DNA of 6,633 nt, taken from the NCBI GenBank assembly GCA_903916135.1, contig CAIWVT010000579.1, forward strand, positions 1-6,633. The letters run 5' to 3'. Shown piece after piece: positions 1 through 5,576 of the stretch. Origin of the DNA: an uncultured bacterium. Its GTDB lineage: Bacteria; Bacteroidota; Bacteroidia; Bacteroidales; CAIWKO01. The notes under the pieces were generated by a model. It ran no database searches, was not told where the DNA came from, and was given only the letters and a program-made list of their open reading frames with translations. Position numbers and translations under genes: made by a program. Numbering within the stretch: the stretch's first letter is position 1; each line of letters opens with the position of its first letter.

Positions 1-1
1 A

Positions 2-55
2 TATGCCCACTTGTGGAACTCCAAGCAAGGTTGGGGATGGGGAAATTATCAATAA
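2..55 (+). CDS. Possible 3' end of an upstream gene (partial)
   Basis: The window opens inside sequence that may be the tail of a gene. Read from base 2, the frame gives a 17-residue, Trp/Gly/Tyr-rich end (YAHLWNSKQGWGWGNYQ) before TAA at 53-55. A second frame, from base 3, stays open to TGA at 60-62 and is also possible. The aromatic composition and the terminator-like stem that begins a few bases later favour a gene ending here, but the fragment is too short to identify. No family is assigned. Confidence 0.25.
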   Translation, partial: YAHLWNSKQGWGWGNYQ

Positions 56-61
56 GAAATG

Positions 62-116
62 AAAAGCCCGCTCCGTAGGGGCAGAAAATTTTCTGCCCCT
101 ACCGGCAAGCTTTTTT
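62..116 (+). terminator. Terminator-like stem built on a palindrome, followed by T-run
   Basis: The palindrome at 75-102 is enclosed by outer arms, AAAAGC at 62-67 and GCTTTT at 109-114. The inner CCG/CGG pairs leave a small bulge, and a run of six T follows at 111-116. This is the shape of an intrinsic terminator for a gene ending near base 55-62. The A-run on the left arm means it could also end transcription coming from the right. Confidence 0.55.
75..102. repeat. Perfect 28-bp palindrome (dispersed REP-like element)
   Basis: Bases 75-102 are an exact palindrome. The half-site is GTAGGGGCAGAAAA and the other half is its reverse complement, with no spacer. The G/C-rich outer part (GTAGGGGCAG) contrasts with the A/T-rich surroundings. 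Palindromes with GTAGGGGC arms are common dispersed intergenic elements in environmental Bacteroidota and other phyla (recollection of the pattern, not a search), so this copy is probably one of many in the genome. Confidence 0.75.
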
Positions 117-146
117 ATTGTTCTATTGTTGAATTGTTCTATTGTT
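117..146. repeat. 14-bp direct repeat, two perfect copies
   Basis: The unit ATTGTTCTATTGTT occurs at 117-130 and again, identically, at 133-146, separated by GA. It directly follows the terminator T-run and precedes a different repeat block, so the 5' intergenic region is a stack of unrelated low-complexity repeats. No coding potential is seen. Confidence 0.8.
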
Positions 147-152
147 TTTTTT

Positions 153-187
153 CTTAGTGTAACTTAGTGAACTTAGTGTCTTAGTGG
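153..187. repeat. CTTAGTG direct repeats, four copies
   Basis: The heptamer CTTAGTG occurs at 153, 163, 172 and 180, so the spacing shrinks from 10 to 9 to 8 bases. It lies about 30 bases upstream of the DsrE-like gene's promoter candidate. The irregular spacing argues against a coding repeat. It resembles the short intergenic repeat families common in environmental Bacteroidota (recollection). Confidence 0.75.
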
Positions 188-218
188 TTTTTTCATGCTC
201 CGTTATTCAAAAAATGAA

Positions 219-226
219 TATCTTTG
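219..226 (+). promoter_or_regulatory. Bacteroidota -7 promoter element of the dsrE-like gene
   Basis: TATCTTTG matches the Bacteroidota housekeeping -7 consensus TAnnTTTG. It lies 17 bases before the ATG at 243, implying a very short leader. No clear TTG -33 element is found about 26 bases upstream. The 12 bases TATCTTTGCTGT recur exactly at 805-816. Confidence 0.6.
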
Positions 227-242
227 CTGTAAAATTTAAACC

Positions 243-662
243 ATGAAAAAACTCTATCTATTTTTAGCAATCTTGCTCTGTAGTCTCACATTCAAAACGT
301 ATGCACAATGCGGAGGCACAAGCACCCCCGGCACGAATCCAACAAGTGTAGGCATCGTAATGTATTCCAACGACGTAGAAACCCTTTGGAATGCTTTGCG
401 CTTTGCCAATTATTCCAAATCGCAAGGCGACACCGTAAGCATCTTTCTGTTGGGCAAAGGCGTCGAACTTGACAATCTGGTAAAAACCAATGCCGATTTG
501 CAAGAACAAACCACCACATTCTTGAACAGTGGCTCCACCATTTTGGGTTGCGGCACCTGTTTGCAAAGCCGTAAAAATGATGCGCCTCAAGTGTGCAAAT
601 TCTCTTCTATGGATGCCTTGTACTCCCTCATCCGTAAAAGCAAAATCGTATTGACGTTTTAA
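243..662 (+). CDS. Exported DsrE-family (DsrE/DsrF/YchN-like) protein
   Basis: This 139-residue protein has a signal peptide (about residues 1-21, likely cut at TYA|QC) followed by one DsrE-like domain. Family signs are the first strand SVGIVMYSNDVETLWNALRF (36-55), a second strand after QGDTVSIFLLGKGVE (61-75), the GCGTC motif at 102-106 with C103 and C106, and the closing helix and strand SMDALYSLIRKSKIVLTF (122-139). DsrE-family proteins handle or relay sulfur on a cysteine, and C103 or C106 sits where that cysteine is expected. Most characterised members are cytoplasmic, so the signal peptide is notable, although I recall exported Bacteroidota forms of this layout. No sulfur-oxidation genes flank it, so a DsrEFH role is not supported. 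It has its own promoter candidate and appears monocistronic. Its coding sequence looks richer in G+C than the genes to its right. Exact role unknown. Confidence 0.85.
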   Translation: MKKLYLFLAILLCSLTFKTYAQCGGTSTPGTNPTSVGIVMYSNDVETLWNALRFANYSKSQGDTVSIFLLGKGVELDNLVKTNADLQEQTTTFLNSGSTILGCGTCLQSRKNDAPQVCKFSSMDALYSLIRKSKIVLTF

Positions 663-683
663 TTTGAAAAAAACACCACTCAA

Positions 684-746
684 CACTTTAAGTACTTTAG
701 GCACTTTAAATACTTTAGGCGCTTTAAGTACTTGAAGTACTTTATA
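684..746. repeat. 9-bp tandem repeat array, seven units (YACTTTARR)
   Basis: Seven consecutive 9-base units fill bases 684-746 exactly: CACTTTAAG, TACTTTAGG, CACTTTAAA, TACTTTAGG, CGCTTTAAG, TACTTGAAG, TACTTTATA. The consensus is [C/T]ACTTTA[A/G][A/G]. Because the period is a multiple of three, the minus strand reads as a KV(L/P/F) tripeptide repeat; that is a by-product of the period and not evidence of a gene. The array starts 22 bases after the dsrE-like stop codon. Part of an identical array lies at the right edge of the window. Confidence 0.85.
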
Positions 747-804
747 CACATTTTCCTTGTTCATAAATATTTTAAAAAATAAATCCTACGAATATAAATA
801 ATAG

Positions 805-812
805 TATCTTTG
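805..812 (+). promoter_or_regulatory. Distal -7 promoter candidate upstream of the Omp28-like gene
   Basis: TATCTTTG fits TAnnTTTG, and the following GCTGT extends an identity shared with the promoter at 219. Transcription from here would give a leader of about 145 bases before the ATG at 965. No TTG is seen at the expected -33 position. Confidence 0.5.
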
Positions 813-841
813 CTGTCATAAAGATTTTTCAAAAAAATATC

Positions 842-913
842 ATGCCTTCAATGATTAAATTAACGTTAAAGATTGCTTGTATATTAATTTTTAATTTATC
901 TTTGTGCGATTAA
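842..913 (+). CDS. Possible 23-residue hydrophobic leader peptide
   Basis: Downstream of the distal promoter candidate an ATG opens a 23-codon frame (MPSMIKLTLKIACILIFNLS..., ending LCD) that stops with TAA at 911-913. Two lysines followed by a hydrophobic run resemble a signal peptide or single membrane helix. It could be a translated upstream peptide, the remnant of a lost exported protein, or chance in A/T-rich DNA. The proximal promoter candidate lies inside it, which makes a conserved coding role less likely. Low confidence. Confidence 0.18.
   Translation: MPSMIKLTLKIACILIFNLSLCD
873..904 (+). promoter_or_regulatory. Proximal promoter of the Omp28-like gene (-33 TTG, -7 TATCTTTG)
   Basis: TATCTTTG at 897-904 matches TAnnTTTG, and a TTG at 873-875 sits about 26 bases upstream centre to centre, the spacing typical of Bacteroidota housekeeping promoters. 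Transcription would start near 911 and leave a leader of about 55 A/T-rich bases before the ATG at 965. This is the best-formed promoter in the window. Confidence 0.6.
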
Positions 914-964
914 ATTTTTACGAACTTAAACAATCAATTAATTATTAACTAAAACAAATCAATT

Positions 965-2773
965 ATGAAAAAAACAATTTTACTTTTTACATTGCTAATT
1001 GCTCTTGTTTTCACATCGAAAGCACAATTCAGCGAAAACTTTGATGCCGTAGCCGATGGCGCAATGCCTACTGGCTGGACATTATTTAATGTGGATGGCT
1101 TGACGCCATATTCCACCATGGCATGGGTTTCCAATGCTTGGGTATGTTATGCTAGAACTGGCATGGTTATCACATCAAAATGCGCATGGTCAACCTCATG
1201 GTATGCCTCTGCTGGTACATCAAATGACTGGATGTGGACACCTGCTATCACAGTGCCTACCACCAATCCTACTTTACAGTATTTATGTGCTGCACAAGAC
1301 CCAAGTTATCCTGATGGTTATGAAGTACGTATTTCAACCGTTGCTCCAACTTCAGCAAACCTTATGAGTTCAACTATCTTATTAAATGTTCCTGCTGAAG
1401 TAACCGTAGCAACCACCAAATACATCAGTCTTGCTACTTATGCCGGACAAACTGTTTATATTGGTTGGAGAAACAATTCAAACGACAAATATTTATTAGC
1501 TCTTGATGATGTTGAAGTAAAATCATTACTAAACAATGATGTTGCTGCTGTATCAGTAAATAATGCTAATATTTTTGCTGCTGGTGCTAATAATATCACT
1601 GGAACAGTAAAAAATGTTGGATTCAACAATATTACTTCTTATGATGTTACTTATAAAATTGACGGTGGTGCAGCCTCTGCAGTTTATTCAGTAACTGGTG
1701 CAAACATTGCTTTAGGCGCAACAGGCACCTTCACTCACAATGCTCCTTATACCTTTACTACTGGAGCGCATACAATTCAAGTTACTATTGCTAATATTAA
1801 CGGAAATGTTGATCCAAATCCTGGTGATAATGTTGTTACAAAATCTGTTTCTGTTGCTTCGCAAATTGTAAACAAAGTTGCTCTTATCGAAGGATTTTCT
1901 GCTTCCACATGTGCTCCTTGTTACTCATGGAATACAGGTACATTCAATGCTTGGGCAGATGCAAATGATGCAAACATGAACTACATTAAATATCAAGTAG
2001 ATTGGCCCGGAACTGGTGACCCATATTATATTGCACAAGCTGGCGACCGCGTTACCTATTATGGTGTATCAGGCGTGCCCGATATGTATCATGATGGAGT
2101 TGTTATGGATTTATCTACCGCAGGCTTAACCGGTGCTATCACCGAAGCTACTGCTAAGAAATCACCATTTGCAATTACTGGTACTGCAACCTATAGTGGC
2201 AACACAGTAAGTGTTCCTGTAACAATCAATCCTTATGTTACCGCTGCAGGTTTAAAAGTGCAGGTGGTTATTTGCGAAAAGAAAACCACCGGAAACGTTG
2301 GCTCCAATGGCGAAACAGAATGGCATCATGTTATGATGCAAATGTTGCCATCTGCATCAGGAACCACAGTTAACTTCACAGATGGTACAGCTTATACCAA
2401 TACATTTACCAAAGATATGTCAAGTACATTTGTTGAAGAAATGAGCGATTTGATTGCCGTTGTTTTCATACAAGACAACTCAACCAAAGAAGTGTATCAA
2501 TCAAAAACAATTCAAGTAGCTTTAGGAATTGGCGAAAATTCTATTGGAAACGTTATGATTTATCCTAACCCTGCCACTGATAATGTTACGATTGTAAATG
2601 CGCTTAATTCTGATATTAATCTTTATGATATGTATGGCAAACTCATCATGTCAGACAACAAAATCAGCAATTCTTATCTATTAAATGTTTCTGATTTAGC
2701 AAAAGGAACTTATATCTTAAAAATTATTGATGGCGAAAAATCATACAGCAAGAAAATTACTGTAATGAACTAA
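965..2773 (+). CDS. Secreted multidomain protein with Omp28/thioredoxin-like domain and T9SS sorting domain
   Basis: This 602-residue protein starts with a signal peptide (about 1-20, cut near SKA|QF). Residues 22-187 resemble a choice-of-anchor/cleaved-adhesin beta-sandwich: FSENFD start, GWT, SNDWMWTPAI, then YIGWRN and LALDDVEV at the end. Residues 190-297 look like a CARDB-type Ig-like domain (NDVAAVSV, TGTVKNVG, NPGDNVV). Residues 303-420 look like the thioredoxin-like core of Omp28-related proteins: ALIEGFSASTCAPC gives a C316-x-x-C319 pair, and GVSGVPDM supplies the usual proline (P372) facing it. A beta-rich stretch follows, and residues 523-602 form a type A T9SS sorting domain (MIYPNPATDN, INLYDMYGKL, LAKGTYILKI, KKITV). 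The protein should be exported by T9SS and attached to or released from the cell surface. The CxxC suggests thiol-disulfide activity or a structural disulfide; the target is unknown. A terminator follows. Confidence 0.85.
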   Translation: MKKTILLFTLLIALVFTSKAQFSENFDAVADGAMPTGWTLFNVDGLTPYSTMAWVSNAWVCYARTGMVITSKCAWSTSWYASAGTSNDWMWTPAITVPTTNPTLQYLCAAQDPSYPDGYEVRISTVAPTSANLMSSTILLNVPAEVTVATTKYISLATYAGQTVYIGWRNNSNDKYLLALDDVEVKSLLNNDVAAVSVNNANIFAAGANNITGTVKNVGFNNITSYDVTYKIDGGAASAVYSVTGANIALGATGTFTHNAPYTFTTGAHTIQVTIANINGNVDPNPGDNVVTKSVSVASQIVNKVALIEGFSASTCAPCYSWNTGTFNAWADANDANMNYIKYQVDWPGTGDPYYIAQAGDRVTYYGVSGVPDMYHDGVVMDLSTAGLTGAITEATAKKSPFAITGTATYSGNTVSVPVTINPYVTAAGLKVQVVICEKKTTGNVGSNGETEWHHVMMQMLPSASGTTVNFTDGTAYTNTFTKDMSSTFVEEMSDLIAVVFIQDNSTKEVYQSKTIQVALGIGENSIGNVMIYPNPATDNVTIVNALNSDINLYDMYGKLIMSDNKISNSYLLNVSDLAKGTYILKIIDGEKSYSKKITVMN

Positions 2774-2796
2774 TTCGCAATTTTTGTTCTTTATTC

Positions 2797-2830
2797 AAAA
2801 CCTCGTAGTATTCTACTGCGAGGTTTTTTT
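2797..2830 (+). terminator. Intrinsic terminator after the Omp28-like gene
   Basis: The stem CCTCGTAGTA / TACTGCGAGG (ten pairs with one G-T) closes a TTC loop, is extended by AAAA/TTTT, and is followed by seven T at 2824-2830. It ends 12 bases before the next ATG at 2843, leaving no room for a normal promoter between them. Confidence 0.85.
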
Positions 2831-2842
2831 AATTTATTATCT

Positions 2843-4210
2843 ATGAAAAAGTCAATTGTTTTCCTGTTTGTGTGTGTTCAGTGCCTGATGGCTGCTGCCC
2901 AGAATAACGACTCTATCGTTATAAAATCCATTTTCTCAAGTGCATTGACCAGCAATGCTTCTTATGAGAATTTACGGCATTTGTGTAAAGAAATTGGAGG
3001 AAGAATTGGTGGTTCACCTCAAGCAGCAAAAGCTGTTGACTGGCTTCATGGTGCATTGAAAGCAGCAGGTGCCGACACCGTATATTTACAAGAACTTAAA
3101 GTGCGCAATTGGAAACGTGGATTTAAAGAATCCTGTTATGCAAAATCCAATGCAGGAAAAAAACCGCTTGCAGTTTGTGCTTTGGGAGGTGCTATGGGAA
3201 CAGGGAAACAAGGTGTTTCTGCCAACATCATCGAAGTCCAAAATTTCGATCAACTCAAAGCTTTGGGCGAAGCAAACATCAAAGGAAAGATAGTGTTCTT
3301 TAATCGCCCTGCCGATCCTACCTTATATAGCACATTTGAAGCCTATGGCGGTGCTGCAGATCAACGTTTTATTGGAGCTTCCATGGCAGCCAGCTATGGA
3401 GCGGTGGCTTCCATTTCCCGCTCATTAACCAATATCAAACATATATATCCACACACTGGCATCATGCATTATTTCGATAGCCTGCCTAAAATCCCTGCTT
3501 TTGCCATCAGTACTGTGGATGCCGATATATTAAGCACTTTAGTAAAAAATGAGCCTTCCACAAAAGTGTATTTAAAGTCGGGTTGCTATGAAAACCCTGA
3601 CACAATTTCAAATAATGTCATTGCTGAAATCAAAGGGAGTGAATTCCCCAACGAAATTATTGTTGTTGGAGGTCATATAGATGCATGGGAACTTGGCGAA
3701 GGGGCGCATGATGATGGCATTGGTGTTGTCCAAGCTATGGATGTGTTACGCATTTTTAAAGAACTTAATATCAAACCCAGACATACCATTCGTGTTGTTG
3801 AATTTATGGATGAAGAAATGGCGCAACGCGGCGGACGTAAGTATGAAGAAATTCTTCAACAAACTAAAGAAAAACATATTGCCGCCATCGAATCCGACGA
3901 AGGAGGGTTCACTCCGCAAGGCTTTGCGTATGATGCCGGCGACAATGTCGAAAAACGTCTCGAACAATGGAAACCTTTATTGATTAACTACGGTTTATGG
4001 CTTTATAATAAAGGCTATTCAGGAGTAGATATAAGTTTCATGGAAAAAGAAAACATCCCTCTCTTTGGACTTATCACCGATTCACAACGCTATTTTGATT
4101 TCCAACATGCTTCAACCGATAAATTTGAAGCCGTGAATCAACGTGAACTACAACTTGGAGGTGCATCCATTGCAGCACTGATTTATTTGATTGATAAATA
4201 TGGATTTTAG
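2843..4210 (+). CDS. Secreted M28 family metallopeptidase, carboxypeptidase Q-like
   Basis: This 455-residue zinc peptidase has a signal peptide (about 1-19, cut near AAA|QN). An N-terminal part (about 25-100, with SYENLRHLCKEIGGRIGGSP) leads into a PA-type insert (about 105-245). The M28 catalytic core follows. The two-zinc ligand set looks complete by family pattern: H278 with D280 (GGHIDAW), bridging D290 (GAHDDGIG), catalytic E324 and ligand E325 (FMDEEMAQRGG), D352 (ESDEGGF) and H422 (FDFQHASTDKF). The spacing and the phrases WELGEGAHDDG and IESDEGGFTPQGF match the plasma glutamate carboxypeptidase/CPQ branch rather than typical aminopeptidases. It probably removes single residues from short peptides in the periplasm or outside the cell. 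It leads a two-gene unit with the DoxX-thioredoxin gene 12 bases downstream. No separate promoter is seen after the preceding terminator, and the start ATG is preceded by A/T-rich sequence without a Shine-Dalgarno. Confidence 0.9.
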   Translation: MKKSIVFLFVCVQCLMAAAQNNDSIVIKSIFSSALTSNASYENLRHLCKEIGGRIGGSPQAAKAVDWLHGALKAAGADTVYLQELKVRNWKRGFKESCYAKSNAGKKPLAVCALGGAMGTGKQGVSANIIEVQNFDQLKALGEANIKGKIVFFNRPADPTLYSTFEAYGGAADQRFIGASMAASYGAVASISRSLTNIKHIYPHTGIMHYFDSLPKIPAFAISTVDADILSTLVKNEPSTKVYLKSGCYENPDTISNNVIAEIKGSEFPNEIIVVGGHIDAWELGEGAHDDGIGVVQAMDVLRIFKELNIKPRHTIRVVEFMDEEMAQRGGRKYEEILQQTKEKHIAAIESDEGGFTPQGFAYDAGDNVEKRLEQWKPLLINYGLWLYNKGYSGVDISFMEKENIPLFGLITDSQRYFDFQHASTDKFEAVNQRELQLGGASIAALIYLIDKYGF

Positions 4211-4222
4211 CAACTGATTGCC

Positions 4223-5146
4223 ATGCTGAAGAAGATTATTTTTACAACAATCTCTGTACTATTAGGCTTAGTCTTTATCTTATCAGGTCTGACCAAACTA
4301 TATCCTATTGAATTATTCGAGTTAACTTTCATTGATTTGGGCGTTGCCAATTGGTACACCGCCCCTGTCATTTCCCGCTTGATGATTTCTTTTGAATTCT
4401 TTTTAGGCATACTTTTAATTCTGAACTTTAGCTTACGAAGATTCACTTTGAAAGCTACCATTGCCATGTTAGTAGTATTTACGGTCTATTTAATCGTGCA
4501 GCTTATTATAGAAGGCAACAAAGGCAATTGCAAATGCTTTGGCAATGTTTTGATGATGTCGCCCTTAGAAGCTATAATAAAGAATATTGTTATGCTTGCC
4601 GTAGCTATAGTACTTTATATTTGGCATAAAGGATTTACATTTCCCTTTAAGAAAATTATCGCTATTGTGGTCACATTAGTTTCTTTGACGCTGCCTTTTA
4701 TTCTGAATCCTCCAGATTTTATTGTTGCATATCAATCGCAAAAAGAAATTGTCGGCTATAAACTGAAACTTGATACCTTATATAATAGTACCGATTTAAA
4801 AAAGCCGCCATTGGAACTCCGTCAAGAGAAACATATTATTGCATTTATGAGTTTAACCTGTAAGCATTGCCGTATTGCTGCTTACAAACTTCATCTGATT
4901 AAAAAAGAAAGCCCGAATATTTCAATCTTTTTTGTTCTGAATGGCGACACGAAAGATATTGCTCCATTTTTTGATGACACCAAAGCCACGAATATTCCTT
5001 ATATGATTTTATTGGGCAGGCGTTTTGTTGATTTAGCAGGTTACAACATGCCTAGTATATTGTTTATCAATAATTCAATTGTTGAAGAAAAGACAGATTA
5101 TATCAATCTGAATTATGATAAAATCACTAATTGGATAAAAAAGTAA
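4223..5146 (+). CDS. DoxX/MauE-type membrane protein fused to a thioredoxin-like domain
   Basis: This 307-residue protein begins with a DoxX/MauE-like membrane domain with four helices at about 5-22, 50-68, 76-96 and 117-134, followed by a fifth at about 143-163. FILSGLTKL (18-26) is the usual DoxX start, and GNCKCFGN (101-108) carries a C103-K-C105 pair in the loop before helix four. The rest (about 165-307) should lie outside the cytoplasmic membrane and looks thioredoxin-like: FMSLTCKHCRIA with C213-x-x-C216, and NMPSILF with P277 as the likely cis-proline. The layout suggests a redox relay between membrane quinones and exported thiols, analogous in concept to VKOR or DsbD systems (inference). 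It lies 12 bases after the M28 gene and is probably co-transcribed. An A-run/T-run at 5137-5153 around its stop could form a weak hairpin. Confidence 0.85.
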   Translation: MLKKIIFTTISVLLGLVFILSGLTKLYPIELFELTFIDLGVANWYTAPVISRLMISFEFFLGILLILNFSLRRFTLKATIAMLVVFTVYLIVQLIIEGNKGNCKCFGNVLMMSPLEAIIKNIVMLAVAIVLYIWHKGFTFPFKKIIAIVVTLVSLTLPFILNPPDFIVAYQSQKEIVGYKLKLDTLYNSTDLKKPPLELRQEKHIIAFMSLTCKHCRIAAYKLHLIKKESPNISIFFVLNGDTKDIAPFFDDTKATNIPYMILLGRRFVDLAGYNMPSILFINNSIVEEKTDYINLNYDKITNWIKK

Positions 5147-5157
5147 TTTTTTTCATG

Positions 5158-5184
5158 TTGTTTGATAAATATTATTTATTTTTG
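5158..5184 (+). promoter_or_regulatory. Promoter candidate of the first small lipoprotein
   Basis: TATTTTTG at 5177-5184 fits TAnnTTTG and is followed by CTGT, as at the promoters at 219 and 805. A TTG at 5158-5160 is somewhat closer than ideal. Transcription would begin near 5191, leaving a leader of about 40 bases before ATG 5230. This promoter falls inside a longer open frame from 5131 and supports choosing the later start. Confidence 0.5.
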
Positions 5185-5229
5185 CTGTTAATTCAATTTC
5201 TCTATTTATTAATTTTAAAAAGTAATTTT

Positions 5230-5430
5230 ATGAAAAAAGTTTCCTTAGTATTAGGCGTGTTATTTTTAATGACACTAGCATTATCATCATGCAAAAAAGA
5301 GTACACATGTTCATGCACAACAGGTGGAGTTTCTGTTGATTTCACAATTGCAAAAACAACAAAAGCAGATGCAAAAAGTAAATGTGATGCATTAAATGTA
5401 GGTTTGTATGCAAGTTGTGCAATAAAATAA
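5230..5430 (+). CDS. Small cysteine-rich lipoprotein (66 aa)
   Basis: The product is a 66-residue predicted lipoprotein: a short basic start (MKK), a hydrophobic stretch, and a lipobox LSSC with the lipidated cysteine at C21, so the mature part is about 46 residues. It carries four more cysteines: C27 and C29 (TCSC), C52 (in KADAKSKCDAL) and C63 near the end. The frame is open from an ATG at 5131, but the extra 33 residues would bury the signal peptide and overlap both the previous gene's end and the promoter candidate at 5177, so the ATG at 5230 is chosen. The cysteine layout matches the lipoprotein at 5577-5801. I recognise no named domain; similar short CxC lipoproteins are, from memory, common hypothetical proteins in Bacteroidota. 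Four cysteines could form two disulfides. Function unknown. Confidence 0.75.
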   Translation: MKKVSLVLGVLFLMTLALSSCKKEYTCSCTTGGVSVDFTIAKTTKADAKSKCDALNVGLYASCAIK

Positions 5431-5456
5431 AGCTTTACATTTCTGATTCTTCAAAG

Positions 5457-5488
5457 AGCATTCTAAGGTTTAGAATGCTTTTTTTTTT
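5457..5488 (+). terminator. Intrinsic terminator after the first small lipoprotein
   Basis: AGCATTCTAA at 5457-5466 pairs perfectly with TTAGAATGCT at 5470-5479 around a GGT loop, and a run of ten T follows (5479-5488). It separates the two small lipoprotein genes into different transcripts. Confidence 0.9.
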
Positions 5489-5531
5489 AAGAAAATATCA
5501 CTCTTTTTTTTCAGTACAACAAAAAAAAATG

Positions 5532-5539
5532 TAATTTTG
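5532..5539 (+). promoter_or_regulatory. -7 promoter element of the second small lipoprotein
   Basis: TAATTTTG followed by C fits TAnnTTTG. It lies about 37 bases before the ATG at 5577 and just after the preceding terminator. The -33 region is T-rich but has no TTG. Confidence 0.5.
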
Positions 5540-5576
5540 CAGTCAGATAAATTAAACACACTTAAAATAAATTATT

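Noticed and set aside
684..746. Possible CRISPR array
   Set aside because: The units are contiguous 9-mers with no spacers and no cas genes nearby, so this is a tandem repeat.
264..764. Long open frame on the minus strand opposite the dsrE-like gene
   Set aside because: Its start region is translated from the 9-bp repeat array (KVL/KVP repeats), and the rest is antisense to a gene with clear family motifs. No promoter or start context supports it.
4207..4467. Minus-strand frame opposite the start of the DoxX-thioredoxin gene
   Set aside because: It is a shadow of a gene with clear membrane and thioredoxin features and shows no family signs of its own.
5131..5229. Longer N-terminus for the first small lipoprotein, from ATG 5131
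   Set aside because: It overlaps the previous gene's stop, covers the promoter candidate at 5177-5184, and would place a lipoprotein signal internally. The ATG at 5230 gives a standard signal.
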